Of a stretch of DNA of 64,000 nucleotides, positions 11,619 to 20,986 are shown in pieces. Within the stretch, counting starts at the first letter, position 1, and each line of letters opens with the position of its first letter. A program made the translations under genes and the position numbers. Source of the stretch: Ideonella livida (lineage in GTDB: Bacteria; Pseudomonadota; Gammaproteobacteria; Burkholderiales; Burkholderiaceae_C); contig NZ_JAAGOH010000009.1 in assembly GCF_010499455.1 (NCBI RefSeq), positions 92,750 through 156,749 of the forward strand. The letters run 5' to 3'. The notes under the pieces are model-generated. The model was not told the DNA's origin. It saw only the letters and a program-made list of their open reading frames with translations, and made no database searches.

Positions 11619-14138
11619 TCAGAAGGTGGTGAAGGCGCTTTCGTCCACCCCGTGGTTGCTGCTGCCGTGGGCGCTGGGCGACCAGCTGCGCGCGCCGCTG
11701 TCGACCCGGCGTTGCGGGGCCGCGGCGGCGGGGCGGTTGCGCGGCGCCGTCGCGCGGTGCGGCTCGGCGTGGGCGGTGCGTCCCGCGCTGTGGCCCCCCC
11801 CATGGTCCACGCGGAAGAAGGCCATCATCTCCTGCAGCTGCGCGGCCTGGCCGGACAGCTCCTCGGACGTGGCCGAGAGCTCTTCCGATGCCGAGGCGTT
11901 CTGTTGGGTGCTGGTGCTCAGGTGGCCCATGGCGGTGGTGATCTGGGTGACGCCGCTGGACTGCTCGCCCGAGGCCGCGGCAATCTCCTGCACCAGCTCG
12001 CTGGTCTTGCTGATCGACGGCACGATCTGCGCCAGCAGGTTGCCGGCCTTCTCGGCCAGGCTGACCGAGGTGCCGGCGAGCTGGCCGATCTCCTGGGCGG
12101 CCACCTGGCTGCGCTCGGCGAGCTTGCGCACCTCGGCGGCGACGACGGCAAAGCCCTTGCCGTGCTCGCCGGCGCGGGCGGCCTCGATGGCGGCGTTCAG
12201 GGCCAGCAGGTTGGTCTGGTAGGCGATGTCGTCGATGATCGAGATCTTGGTGGCGATGGACTTCATCGCCTCCACCGTGCGGCCCACGGCGTTGCCGCCT
12301 TCGGTGGCCTCCTGCGCCGCCTTGGTCGCCATGCCGTCGGTCACGTTGGCGTTGTCGGCGTTCTGCTTGACCGAGGAGGCCATCTCCTGCAGCGAGGCGG
12401 TGGTTTCTTCCACGCTGGCGGCCTGCTCCGAAGCCGCCTGGGACAGCGACTGCGAGGTGGCCGAGACCTGGCTGGCGGCCGAGTTCAGCGCGTCGGCGGC
12501 GGCCGTCACGTCGGCCAGGGTGCGGGACAGCTTGGCCTGGGTGTTGTTGAGCGTCTGGCTCAGCTCCGCAAAGGCGCCGGCGTAGTGGCCCTGCATGGGG
12601 CGGGTCATGTCGCCGCCTTCCATGGCCGACAGGCTCTGCATGGCGTCGCGCAGCGGCGTCACCACCGCGTCCAGCGTGTCGTTCATGCCCTGGACGATGC
12701 GGGCAAAGTCGCCGTGGTGGCGGTGGGCATCGGCCCGCACCTCCAGCTCGCCGGCCAGGGCCGACTGCGCCAGGTGCTGCGAGTCGGCGATCAGCGCCCT
12801 CAGGTTGCTGCGCACCTGCTCGATGGTGTCGTTGATGAAGGCCTTCTTGCCGGGCAGCGGGGCCAGCGGGGCGTCGAAGTTGCCTTCGCCAAAGGCCTTG
12901 ATCACGCCCATGGCCAGCTTCTTGACGGCGATGTGGGCCTTGACCATGTCGTTGACGCCCTGGGCCATGGTGCGGAAGTCGCCCTGGAAGCGCTGGGTGT
13001 CGATGAAGACGTCGATGTCACCGCGGTCGTGCTCGGCCGACATGGTGTTCATCTCGGCGATCAGGCCCTTGAGGTTGGCTCGCACCCGCTCGATGGTGTC
13101 GTTGATGAAGGCCTTCTTGCCGGGCAGGGGGGCCAGCGGGGCGTCGAAGTCGCCCTCGCCAAAGGCTTTGACCACGCCCATGGCCAGCTTCTTGACGGCG
13201 ATGTGGGCCTTGACCATGTCGTTGACGCCCTGGGCCATGGTGCGGAAGTCGCCCTGGAAGCGCTGGGTGTCGATGAAGACGTCGATGTCGCCGCGGTCGT
13301 GTTCGGCCGACATGGTGTTCATCTCGGCGATCAGGCCCTTGAGGTTGGCTCGCACCCGCTCGATGGTGTCGTTGATGAAGGCCTTCTTGCCGGGCAGGGG
13401 GGCCAGCGGGGCGTCGAAGTTGCCCTCGCCAAAGGCCTTGACCACGCCCATGGCCAACTTCTTGACGGCGATGTGCGCCTGCACCAGCTGGTTGATGCCT
13501 TCGGCCATGGCGCGCAGCTCGCCGGGGTGGCGGGCCGGGTCCAGGAAGACGTCGATGTCGCCCAGCTCATGCTCGCGTGAGACCAGGTTCAGGTCCGCCT
13601 GCAGCGCCTGCACCCGCTCCAGCAGGCGGTTGACGGACAGGGCGGCGGCGGCCAGCGGCTCGGGCAGGCCTTCAGGCTGGGTGCGGAGGTCCAGGCGGCC
13701 TTCGGCGGCGGCGGCCAGGGGCTGGGCCAGGGCCTGCTGCAGCCGCTGCTCCAGGGCCCACTCGGCCGACAGGTCCGTCCATTCGGCCACCGCACCTACG
13801 GTGCGGCCGGCCTCCATCAGCGGGCTGAGCGTGACCCGCACGCGGTGGCGTCCGCCTTGCAGCAGCACGCTGGGGCGGGCCGACAGCCCCTCCAGGCCCT
13901 GGCGCAGGGCCGGCACCTCGCCCAGGCATTGCGCCAGGGGGCGCCCGACCATGCGGTCGGGCCGCAACTCGCGCTGGGGGCCGCGCACATCGGCATCCAA
14001 CCCGTCCAGCAGCGTGGCGAGCGCCGGATTGAGCTGCGTCACCTGCAACTGCTCGTCGGTCACCAGCACCGGGGTGCTGAGGGAGAGGAAGGTCTGGCGC
14101 AGGAGTTCGTCCTGCCGGCGCTGCTTGAAATTGAACAT
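11619..14138 (-). CDS. Soluble chemoreceptor with N-terminal PAS and tandem HAMP-like repeats
   Basis: An 839-residue methyl-accepting protein with no convincing membrane segment, so probably a cytoplasmic receptor. A PAS-like domain occupies residues ~10-140 ([20 protein letters not shown]). Residues ~190-450 are three successive 90-residue units, each with [32 protein letters not shown] and [20 protein letters not shown]. They look like stacked HAMP-type helical pairs. The signalling core lies near residue 630, and the protein ends ESAFTTF, an xFxxF docking tail. The frame is open upstream to 14276, but the ATG at 14138 has an AGGAG ribosome-binding site and a normal receptor N-terminus ([15 protein letters not shown]). 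Ligand unknown. Confidence 0.88.
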   Translation of the reverse strand: MFNFKQRRQDELLRQTFLSLSTPVLVTDEQLQVTQLNPALATLLDGLDADVRGPQRELRPDRMVGRPLAQCLGEVPALRQGLEGLSARPSVLLQGGRHRVRVTLSPLMEAGRTVGAVAEWTDLSAEWALEQRLQQALAQPLAAAAEGRLDLRTQPEGLPEPLAAAALSVNRLLERVQALQADLNLVSREHELGDIDVFLDPARHPGELRAMAEGINQLVQAHIAVKKLAMGVVKAFGEGNFDAPLAPLPGKKAFINDTIERVRANLKGLIAEMNTMSAEHDRGDIDVFIDTQRFQGDFRTMAQGVNDMVKAHIAVKKLAMGVVKAFGEGDFDAPLAPLPGKKAFINDTIERVRANLKGLIAEMNTMSAEHDRGDIDVFIDTQRFQGDFRTMAQGVNDMVKAHIAVKKLAMGVIKAFGEGNFDAPLAPLPGKKAFINDTIEQVRSNLRALIADSQHLAQSALAGELEVRADAHRHHGDFARIVQGMNDTLDAVVTPLRDAMQSLSAMEGGDMTRPMQGHYAGAFAELSQTLNNTQAKLSRTLADVTAAADALNSAASQVSATSQSLSQAASEQAASVEETTASLQEMASSVKQNADNANVTDGMATKAAQEATEGGNAVGRTVEAMKSIATKISIIDDIAYQTNLLALNAAIEAARAGEHGKGFAVVAAEVRKLAERSQVAAQEIGQLAGTSVSLAEKAGNLLAQIVPSISKTSELVQEIAAASGEQSSGVTQITTAMGHLSTSTQQNASASEELSATSEELSGQAAQLQEMMAFFRVDHGGGHSAGRTAHAEPHRATAPRNRPAAAAPQRRVDSGARSWSPSAHGSSNHGVDESAFTTF
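12055..12310 (-). repeat. Receptor signalling-core DNA block, copy 2 of 3
   Basis: This is the second copy of the nearly identical signalling-core DNA described at 9217-9480, here in the HAMP-repeat receptor gene. Boundaries are approximate. Confidence 0.7.
12841..13570 (-). repeat. 270-bp tandem repeats inside a chemoreceptor gene
   Basis: Units begin at 12841, 13111 and 13381, a period of exactly 270 bp (90 codons). The first two differ at about eight positions over 270 bp by eye. The third matches for about 80 bp and then diverges. The period is a multiple of three, so unit gain or loss would keep the frame and change the number of HAMP-like modules. Confidence 0.9.
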
Positions 14139-14178
14139 CGTGGGTCTCCTGGGGTGGCGGTGACGGTGGAGGCGGGGG

Positions 14179-16413
14179 TCAGAAGGCGGTGAAGCTGGCT
14201 TCCTCCACCTCCGCCGGGGCGGTGCGGCGGGTGTGGGCGGCGGCCAGCCGCCGTGCCGCCAAGGCCGCGGCGCCACCAGAGGGCGGCGTGCCGACCGGCC
14301 GCCGGGTGGTGGCCGTGGGGGCAGCGTCGGAGGCCAGGCGGAAGAAGGCCATCTGCTCCTGCAGCTGCGTGGCCTGGGCCGAAAGCTCCTCGGCGGTGGC
14401 CGAGAGCTGCTCAGAGGCCGAGGCGTTTTGCTGGGTGGTGGTGCTCAGGTGCGCCATGGCCGAGCTGATCTGGGCCACGCCACCGGACTGCTCGCCCGAG
14501 GCCGCGGCAATCTCCTGCACCAGCTCGCTGGTCTTGCTGATCGACGGCACGATCTGCGCCAGCAGGTTGCCGGCCTTCTCGGCCAGGCTGACCGAGGTGC
14601 CGGCGAGCTGGCCGATCTCTTGGGCGGCCACCTGGCTGCGCTCGGCGAGCTTGCGCACCTCGGCGGCGACGACGGCAAAGCCCTTGCCGTGCTCGCCGGC
14701 GCGGGCGGCCTCGATGGCGGCGTTCAGGGCCAGCAGGTTGGTCTGGTAGGCGATGTCGTCGATGATCGAGATCTTGGTGGCGATGGACTTCATCGCCTCG
14801 ACCGTGCGGCCCACGGCTTCGCCGCCCTCGGTGGCTTCACGCGAGGCCTGGCTGGCCATGCCGTCGGTGATGTGGGCGTTGTCGGCGTTTTGCTTGACCG
14901 AGGCGGCGATCTCCTGCAAGGAAGCGGTGGTTTCCTCCACGCTGGCGGCCTGTTCTGAAGCCGCCTGCGAGAGGGACTGGGAAGTGGAAGACACCTGGGC
15001 CGAGGCCGAGGTGAGCTGTTCGGCCGAGGCGCGCACCTGCTCGATGGTGGTACTCATGGTGTCGATCAGCTGGTTGAACTGGCTGCAGAGTTGGCGGTGG
15101 AATTCCTCCTTGTCCTGCAGCGGGATACGCTGGGTGAAGTCGCCCTGGGTGGCGGCCTGCACAGCGTTGCCGATCTCCTGCGCGACCTGGGTGGCCGCGG
15201 CCCGCCGGGTCTCGGTGGCCTCCAGCTGGCGGGCGTCATGCTCGCGGCGTTCCCGCAGCTGGCGCTGCATCTGTGCAAAGCGCGCCAGCAGCAGGCCCGC
15301 TTCGTCGCCGCCGCGGTCGTCGATGTCGAAATCCAGGTCCCCGCGGGCCACGGCGTCCGCGGCCTGCACCGCGCGGCCCAGGGGCCGGGTGACGGAGCGG
15401 GTGATGGCCCAGGACAGCACGGCCGCCAGCGCCGCCAGGCCCATCAGGCCCAGCAACAGGGTGTTGCGGGCGGTGCGAGCGGCCTGGATGCGGTCGTGCA
15501 GCAGGTCTTCCAGGCCGTCAGCGCCGGCCTCCACCAAGCGCAGCTGGGCCTCCACCGCCTGGGTGCCGGCGCGGAAGTAGTCCGTGGCCGAAACCGTGGC
15601 GGCCGCTCCGCTCAGCAACTGGTCTTGGGTCAGCTTCTGGAACCGGCGCAGTTCTTCGGTGGCCTGGGCCTCCTGCGGCCCGATGCGCTCGCGAAGGCCC
15701 GGGTCGAGCGCAAAGGCCTTGGCCAGTTGGCCATGCGCCCTGGCCTGCAGGTACAGCGTGGCGCTGGTGCTGGCCCGCAGCTCGGCCAGGGTGCGCTCTG
15801 TGGGCTGGCCGCTGGCCAGCAGGGCGGCGCCCCGGCCACGCTCCAGGGCCGCGGCTTCTGTCAGGCGGGGCAGGTGGTCGGTCAGTGCGGTCATGGTGAA
15901 GTAGGACTCCGCCACCGGGTCCAGCGACAGGCCCGAGGCATCGGCCACCTGCTCGATGAGCGTGAAGAGCCGTTGCACCAGTTCGCTGTGGCGGGCAAAG
16001 CTGTCTTGTGTGGCGACGTTGCGTCCTTCCACCTGGGCAGCCAGCTGTTCCCACTGGCGGCTCAGCTCTCCGTGCAGGGAGAGGGCCTCGCGGTAGCCCA
16101 GGCCCTGCAGTTGGCGGCCCAACTCGGCCAAGTGGCCCTGCGCCGCGGCGGCGCGGTTGCGGCGCTCGGCCTCCACACTCGCATCCCCTCCCAGCGCCAG
16201 GGCCGACAAGCCCCGGTGCAGCTGCCACTGCTGCAGCAACTTGAACGCCACGCGCAACGGGTCCAAGCCGGCGTCCTCGTCCTGCGCCACCGTCAGGAAC
16301 TCGGTCTGTGTCTTGACGACCAGGGTCAGCGGCACGGCGCACATGAAGGCGCCCAGGGCCCCCAGCAGAGCGAACTTCTGCCAAAGGCGCAAATGGCGCA
16401 GGGGATTCTTCAT
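14179..16413 (-). CDS. Membrane chemoreceptor with helical periplasmic domain
   Basis: A 744-residue methyl-accepting protein of the classic topology. The first membrane segment is near residues 10-32 ([21 protein letters not shown]). A helical periplasmic domain of about 270 residues follows, with [20 protein letters not shown] and [11 protein letters not shown], resembling NIT-like ligand-binding domains. A second membrane segment ([19 protein letters not shown]) precedes HAMP and the signalling domain. It ends EEASFTAF, an xFxxF docking tail. The ATG at 16413 follows the cheA stop by one base (TGAGATG), implying translational coupling. An upstream extension to 16473 would lie inside cheA. 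A nitrate or nitrite ligand is possible given the nap genes downstream but is not shown. Confidence 0.92.
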   Translation of the reverse strand: MKNPLRHLRLWQKFALLGALGAFMCAVPLTLVVKTQTEFLTVAQDEDAGLDPLRVAFKLLQQWQLHRGLSALALGGDASVEAERRNRAAAAQGHLAELGRQLQGLGYREALSLHGELSRQWEQLAAQVEGRNVATQDSFARHSELVQRLFTLIEQVADASGLSLDPVAESYFTMTALTDHLPRLTEAAALERGRGAALLASGQPTERTLAELRASTSATLYLQARAHGQLAKAFALDPGLRERIGPQEAQATEELRRFQKLTQDQLLSGAAATVSATDYFRAGTQAVEAQLRLVEAGADGLEDLLHDRIQAARTARNTLLLGLMGLAALAAVLSWAITRSVTRPLGRAVQAADAVARGDLDFDIDDRGGDEAGLLLARFAQMQRQLRERREHDARQLEATETRRAAATQVAQEIGNAVQAATQGDFTQRIPLQDKEEFHRQLCSQFNQLIDTMSTTIEQVRASAEQLTSASAQVSSTSQSLSQAASEQAASVEETTASLQEIAASVKQNADNAHITDGMASQASREATEGGEAVGRTVEAMKSIATKISIIDDIAYQTNLLALNAAIEAARAGEHGKGFAVVAAEVRKLAERSQVAAQEIGQLAGTSVSLAEKAGNLLAQIVPSISKTSELVQEIAAASGEQSGGVAQISSAMAHLSTTTQQNASASEQLSATAEELSAQATQLQEQMAFFRLASDAAPTATTRRPVGTPPSGGAAALAARRLAAAHTRRTAPAEVEEASFTAF
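14575..14830 (-). repeat. Receptor signalling-core DNA block, copy 3 of 3
   Basis: This is the third copy of the nearly identical signalling-core DNA described at 9217-9480, here in the membrane receptor gene. Boundaries are approximate. Confidence 0.7.
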
Positions 16414-16414
16414 C

Positions 16415-18709
16415 TCAGTGGGCTTCCGGGTGGGTGGCGTGGATGGGGGAGGGCACACTGCCGCCGCCGGCATGCGGTCGGCGGGTAGCGGCCGCCACCA
16501 GCCCGGGCAGGTCCAGCACCAGCGCCACGGCGCCGGAGCCGAGAATGGTGGAGCCGGCCAGGGCCTTGAGGTGGCGGAACAGGCCGGCCAGGGGTTTGAT
16601 CACCGTCTGGTGCTCGCCCAGCAGACGGTCCACCACCAAGCCGATGCGCAGGTGCCCGTCGCGCACCACCACCACACTGCGCCGGCGCACCTGCGCCGGT
16701 GCCACACCGTAGAAGCGGGCCAGGTCCAGGTAGGGCAGCACTTCGCCGCGCAGGTCGAAATTGCCCACGGTGCGCTCGGGTTCGGCGGCCACCTCCGGGG
16801 GCACATCGATGCACTCGGCCACCACCGACAGCGGCAGCACGTAGTGCACCTCGCCCACGGTGGTCAGGAAGCCGTCGATCATCGCCAGCGTCAGCGGCAG
16901 GCGGATCTGCATGGTGGCGCCACGTCCCGGCGTGCTGGCCACATGGATCTGGCCGCGCAGCGACTCGATGTTGCGCTTGACCACGTCCATGCCCACGCCG
17001 CGGCCCGAGACGTTGGTGACCTGCTCGGCGGTGGAGAAGCCCGGCAGGAAGATGAGCTGGTAGACCGCGTCATCGTCCATCGCGGCGTCTGGCGGCACCA
17101 GGCCACGCTCCAGCGCCTTGCGCAGGATGCGCTCGCGGTTCAGGCCCCGGCCGTCGTCACTGACCTCGATGACGATCGAGCCCGACTCGTGATACGCGTG
17201 AAAGGCCAGCCGCCCCTGCACCGGCTTGCCGGCGGCCTGGCGTTCCTCCACGGGTTCGATGCCGTGGTCCATGCTGTTGCGCACCAGGTGCATCAGCGGG
17301 TCGGAGATGGTCTCGACCATGGACTTGTCGAGTTCGGTGTCGCCACCGGTGATCTGCAGTTCCACCTCCTTGCCCAGTTGCTTGGAGAGGTCGCGCACCA
17401 CGCGCTGGAACTTGCTGAAGGTCTCGCCGATGGGGACCATGCGCAGGCTGAGCGCGCCGTCTCGGGCCTCCTCCACCAGGTCGGCGATGCGTTGCGCCGA
17501 CTCCAGGAACGTGCTCACCGCCTCGGTCTGCGCGGCCAGCTGGGCGCCGGAGCTGGCGATGACCAGCTCGCCGATCAGGTCGATCAGGCGGTCGAGCTTG
17601 TCGGCGCGCACCCGCACGAAGCGGATCTCCTCGGCGGCCCGCCGGTCGCGCGGGCCGGCGCGGCGCTCGGCGTCCGGGGTGGCAGCGGCCGCAGCAGCCG
17701 GTGTGGGCGTGGGTGCGGGCGCCGGGACGGACGCCGCGGGCGGGGCATGGGTGGTGGCGGTCGCGGCCGGGACCGCCGGCGGTGCGATTTTGGGGGCCGC
17801 GGACGTGGCGGCGGCCTGCAGGTGGAAGGCGGGCCGGTCCGGCCCGGCCAGGGCCTGCCAATGCGCCACCAGGGCCTCGCGCTCGGCGCCGCCGTCGGGG
17901 GTGCGGTGCTGCAGCAAGGCCTCGTAGTCCTGGGCGCTGGCCTCCGGGGCCAGCACCACCAGGTCGCAGTCGTCCTGCAGGAAGTCGAAGACGCCCTCGA
18001 CCATCGCGCGGTCGGCATCGGTGCGGTAGCGGATCTCGAAGCCGAGGAAGCAGCCCTCGGCGTCCAGCTCCGGCAGGCCCGGCAGGCGGTGGGTCAACGT
18101 GCGCAGGCCCTGCACCTTGCCCAGGGTGTCGAGGTAGCGGATGAAGGACAGAGGGTCCAAGCCATTGCGCAGGGCATCGGGTCCCATCTGCAGGGAGATG
18201 TGCCACAGCGGCTCCTGGCCGGCGCCGACGCCTGGTTCCGCGGCAGAAGCGATGGGCGCGGCAGAGGCGGGCATGGGGGCGGCCGCAGGGGCGGACTCGC
18301 CCGCCGTTGTAGGGAGCAGGGCGCGCAGCTGACCACCCAACACGTGGCTGCGCTCATTGAGCGTGGCGTCCTGGCCGTCTTGGTCGACGGCGGCTACCAA
18401 GGCCTTCATCTGGTCGCTGCCCTGCAGAAGCAAACCCATGACCTGCTCGTCGAGCTGGCGCTGGCCGCACCGCATGGCATCGAGCAGGCTCTCTACCTCA
18501 TGGGTGAAAGTCACCACTGCCTCGAAGCCGAACAGACCCGCACCGCCCTTGATGGTGTGTGCGGCGCGGAAGGCGCTGTTCATCACCTCCGTGTCGCCGG
18601 GCCGGCCCTCCAGATCCAGCAAAGCTTGTTCGAACTGGGCCAGCATTTCCTGGGCTTCCTGCTGGAAGCCGGCGCGTACGCTGGCCAGGATCTCTTCGTC
18701 GGCATGCAT
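16415..18709 (-). CDS. cheA: Chemotaxis histidine kinase CheA
   Basis: CheA autophosphorylates in response to receptor state and passes phosphate to CheY and CheB. The 764-residue protein has P1/Hpt with phosphorylatable His51 in [12 protein letters not shown], then a low-complexity linker. A middle domain of about 90 residues ([20 protein letters not shown]) sits where P2 would be. A long Ala/Pro linker leads to P3 dimerisation ([17 protein letters not shown]), P4 kinase ([30 protein letters not shown]) and the CheW-like P5 domain. It lies between the STAS gene and the membrane receptor gene, whose start is one base past the cheA stop. Confidence 0.96.
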   Translation of the reverse strand: MHADEEILASVRAGFQQEAQEMLAQFEQALLDLEGRPGDTEVMNSAFRAAHTIKGGAGLFGFEAVVTFTHEVESLLDAMRCGQRQLDEQVMGLLLQGSDQMKALVAAVDQDGQDATLNERSHVLGGQLRALLPTTAGESAPAAAPMPASAAPIASAAEPGVGAGQEPLWHISLQMGPDALRNGLDPLSFIRYLDTLGKVQGLRTLTHRLPGLPELDAEGCFLGFEIRYRTDADRAMVEGVFDFLQDDCDLVVLAPEASAQDYEALLQHRTPDGGAEREALVAHWQALAGPDRPAFHLQAAATSAAPKIAPPAVPAATATTHAPPAASVPAPAPTPTPAAAAAATPDAERRAGPRDRRAAEEIRFVRVRADKLDRLIDLIGELVIASSGAQLAAQTEAVSTFLESAQRIADLVEEARDGALSLRMVPIGETFSKFQRVVRDLSKQLGKEVELQITGGDTELDKSMVETISDPLMHLVRNSMDHGIEPVEERQAAGKPVQGRLAFHAYHESGSIVIEVSDDGRGLNRERILRKALERGLVPPDAAMDDDAVYQLIFLPGFSTAEQVTNVSGRGVGMDVVKRNIESLRGQIHVASTPGRGATMQIRLPLTLAMIDGFLTTVGEVHYVLPLSVVAECIDVPPEVAAEPERTVGNFDLRGEVLPYLDLARFYGVAPAQVRRRSVVVVRDGHLRIGLVVDRLLGEHQTVIKPLAGLFRHLKALAGSTILGSGAVALVLDLPGLVAAATRRPHAGGGSVPSPIHATHPEAH

Positions 18710-18744
18710 GCTTGCGTGCTCCTTGGGGCGGTGGGGCGGCGGGG

Positions 18745-19008
18745 TCAGGACATCAGCCCGTCCACGGCATAGCGGGTCAGCACCTCCACCACGGGCGGCG
18801 ACGGGTGCAGCACCTGTAGGCGTCTTCCCTGCGCACGCAGGGTCTGGTCGCAGGCCAGCAACAGCTGCACGCCGGCGGTATCGATCTCGTCGACGGCCCG
18901 CAGGTCCAGGCGTTCCATGCCACCGGCCAGGGCCAAGGCCAGGCGGGTCTGCAGATCGGCGGCCATGTGGATGGTCAGGCGCCCATCCAGCGCCAGTTCG
19001 GGGTTCAT
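18745..19008 (-). CDS. STAS-domain protein in the chemotaxis operon
   Basis: An 87-residue single-domain protein. The pattern LALDGRLTIHMAADLQTRLALAL followed by LDLRAVDEIDTAGVQLLLA matches the STAS fold of anti-sigma-factor antagonists. The segment DEIDTAGV sits where such proteins often carry a phosphorylatable Ser or Thr (here Thr). Genes of this type often lie between cheY and cheA in betaproteobacterial and pseudomonad chemotaxis clusters, but their role there is not settled. It starts 46 bp after cheY and ends 35 bp before cheA, so it is almost certainly co-transcribed. Confidence 0.88.
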   Translation of the reverse strand: MNPELALDGRLTIHMAADLQTRLALALAGGMERLDLRAVDEIDTAGVQLLLACDQTLRAQGRRLQVLHPSPPVVEVLTRYAVDGLMS

Positions 19009-19054
19009 GCGGACCTCCCGTCAGTGGGGTAGCGGGGCAGGTGGGACCCGGGGC

Positions 19055-19420
19055 TCAGGGGCACAGCCGGGCCACGGCATCCACCAGTTGCGAGGGCTGG
19101 AAGGGCTTGGTGATCCAGGCCCGCACGCCGGCGGCCTTGCCTTCGGCCTTCTTGCTTTCCTGGGACTCGGTGGTCAGCATGATCATGGGCACGAAGCGGT
19201 AGGCCGGGCTGGCCTTCACGTGCCGCGCGAAGCTCAGCCCGTCCATGTTGGGCATGTTCACGTCGCACACGATCAGATTGGGTTTGGCTGAATCGAGCTT
19301 GGTGATGGCGTCCTTGCCGTCCACCGCCTCGGCCACCACATAGCCGGCCTTCTGCAGGGCCAGCTTGACCACCGTCCTGAAGCTGCCGGAGTCGTCCACC
19401 ACCAGAATTGTCTTGGCCAT
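19055..19420 (-). CDS. cheY: Chemotaxis response regulator CheY
   Basis: A 121-residue single receiver domain. It has the acidic pair in ILVVDDSGSFR, the phospho-acceptor aspartate in LIVCDVNMPNMDGL, the conserved Thr in MIMLTTES and the Lys of ITKPFQP. The frame is open to 19498, but the ATG at 19420 has a strong AAGGAG ribosome-binding site and gives the standard MAKTILVVDDS start. It is the first gene of the chemotaxis operon and lies just behind a candidate sigma-28 promoter. It probably controls flagellar motor switching, although no motility structure was identified to confirm this. Confidence 0.95.
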   Translation of the reverse strand: MAKTILVVDDSGSFRTVVKLALQKAGYVVAEAVDGKDAITKLDSAKPNLIVCDVNMPNMDGLSFARHVKASPAYRFVPMIMLTTESQESKKAEGKAAGVRAWITKPFQPSQLVDAVARLCP

Positions 19421-19460
19421 TTGTTTGCTCCTTCCTCGGATATCGGGCCGTTGGCGCTGT

Positions 19461-19487
19461 GTTTCGGCCAGCGGCTGCAAAAGTTGA
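19461..19487 (-). promoter_or_regulatory. Candidate sigma-28 (FliA) promoter of the chemotaxis operon
   Basis: On the minus strand TCAACTTT is followed, after 11 bp, by GCCGAAAC. The enterobacterial FliA consensus is TAAAGTTT-N11-GCCGATAA, so spacing is exact and both boxes match well. It lies about 40 bp before the cheY ATG, a sensible place for a flagellar-class promoter. Confidence 0.6.
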
Positions 19488-19526
19488 GGGGTGGTCATGC
19501 TGAGGGCGGCGAGGGGCCACCACGCC

Positions 19527-20723
19527 TCAGAAGAACTCCACCCCGGTGTCCTTGTCCACAGTGCCCGTGCCGTGGTGCATGGCCTGCATGTCCTCCATCG
19601 GGTAGCTGGCCTCCAGCCGGGCCAGCCAGTCCGAGGGGTTGAGCGCGGCCTCGTCGCGCGACCCCCGCAGCCAGGCCTGCATGCGGCCCATGTCCGAGGT
19701 GACCACGCCCAGCATCTGGCTGAGGCGATCCTGGAACTGCAGGTTCATCATCACGTCCTCGACATGGCGCTGCGCGTCCTTGCCCGCCTGCCGGAGCGTG
19801 CGCGAGCTGCGCGCCGTTTCGGCCAGACTGCCCAGCAGCGCGCGCACCAGGGTGCGTGCCTCGGCCTCGATGTGCTCGGCCACGTCGGCCGGGGTGTCGG
19901 TGCTGGTGCGGGCGGTGGCGCGGGCCAGGTCGGTCTGCTCCTTGATCAGCGCAATCTGGCGTGAGATGCGCGAAGCCGCCTCCCGCGACTGGGTCGCCAA
20001 CTGCCGCACTTCCCGGGCGACCACGGCAAAGCGGTGCCCGCCTTCGGTGGAGCGGGTGGCTTCGACCGAGGCGTTCATGGCCAGCATCTGGGTGGCACGG
20101 CTGATGGCCACCAGCTCGGCTGCCAGCGCGGTCAGGCTGTCCACGCTGTGCTGCACCTGGGTGAGGGCCGTGGCCGCCTCATCGCGGCTTTGCAGTGCGC
20201 GCTGCGAGGCCTGCAGCAGGCGGTCCACCTCGCTGCGGTGGTTGTCGATGAGCTGGTCCAGCGCGCCCGGCGCCAGGTCGGGCGCGCTGGCGCTGGCGGC
20301 CAGCGCGATGTCGAGCTGGGCGCTGATCTTGGCAAAGCGCTCCACCAGCTCGATGCCCGAGCGCTCCACGAACTGCGAGGCGCCCTGCACCTGGCGCTCC
20401 CAAACCGGCAGCACCTGGCGGGCCAACACCAGCGCGGCAGGCCCCTGTGGCCCGGCATCCACGTCCTGGGCTTGGGCGGCAGCCATGGCCTGCAGCATGT
20501 CCTGGCGTGCCCGCACGTGCCGCTCACGCCACAGCCCGATGGCCAGGCACAGCACCAGGGCGACGGCGCCGCCGGGCCAGTCTCCGGCCCAGGTGGCGAG
20601 CAGCACCGCCGTGCCGCACAGCGCCAGTCCGGCCAGGGAGCGGTAGGGGGCCATGTCGGGCCGTCGGCTGGTGGCGCTGGAGGAAGGCGAGGCAGGCGTC
20701 ATGGGCGGCGGCAGCGGTGACAT
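19527..20723 (-). CDS. Receptor-like chemotaxis protein with two membrane segments
   Basis: About 398 residues from the ATG at 20723. An in-frame ATG at 20702 is an alternative, and neither has a clear ribosome-binding site. Two closely spaced hydrophobic segments (LAGLALCGTAVLLATWAG and AVALVLCLAIGLW) leave almost no periplasmic domain. The cytoplasmic part has a diverged, shortened methyl-accepting core (ATQMLAMNASVEATRSTEGGHRFAVVAREVRQLATQS), then a helical extension with VEDVMMNLQFQDRLSQMLGVV. It ends DTGVEFF. The lack of an input domain suggests it senses an internal or membrane state, or modulates other receptors. It lies upstream of cheY on the same strand but is separated by 106 bp holding the candidate promoter. 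Confidence 0.8.
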   Translation of the reverse strand: MSPLPPPMTPASPSSSATSRRPDMAPYRSLAGLALCGTAVLLATWAGDWPGGAVALVLCLAIGLWRERHVRARQDMLQAMAAAQAQDVDAGPQGPAALVLARQVLPVWERQVQGASQFVERSGIELVERFAKISAQLDIALAASASAPDLAPGALDQLIDNHRSEVDRLLQASQRALQSRDEAATALTQVQHSVDSLTALAAELVAISRATQMLAMNASVEATRSTEGGHRFAVVAREVRQLATQSREAASRISRQIALIKEQTDLARATARTSTDTPADVAEHIEAEARTLVRALLGSLAETARSSRTLRQAGKDAQRHVEDVMMNLQFQDRLSQMLGVVTSDMGRMQAWLRGSRDEAALNPSDWLARLEASYPMEDMQAMHHGTGTVDKDTGVEFF

Positions 20724-20793
20724 CGGGCGTTGGCGCCGCCCTGATGCCAGGTGGGCACCGCCCAGGCTGGCCGGGCGGCATGAAAGTTCTGGC

Positions 20794-20820
20794 TCATCTT
20801 CGGCTCGGGAGCGCCGATAC
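20794..20820 (+). promoter_or_regulatory. Weak candidate sigma-28 promoter for the plus-strand receptor genes
   Basis: TCATCTTC-N11-GCCGATAC matches the FliA -10 box at 7 of 8 positions but the -35 box at only about 5 of 8. It lies about 170 bp before the ATG at 20987 in the 263-bp gap between divergent receptor genes. The rest of this gap shows no other feature. Confidence 0.35.
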
Positions 20821-20986
20821 ATGAGCCGATGAAACATGGCTTTACCAAGCAGTTCGCCGGCTCCTGGCGTCACCGTCTGCCTAGCATCGGTGTCACGCCG
20901 GATGGCGCCTGGGTGTACCCCGGCGCATGGGGCCGCCCCCAGGCCCCGGCAGCCGCCCAACTCCAGGACAGGACGGACCCTCTTCC

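Noticed and set aside
12841..13570. The tandem repeats considered as a CRISPR array.
   Set aside because: The units are 270 bp, contiguous with no spacers, in frame and coding.
11541..13580. A 679-codon plus-strand open frame with internal repeats.
   Set aside because: It is the antisense shadow of the HAMP-repeat receptor; its repeats simply mirror the 270-bp units.
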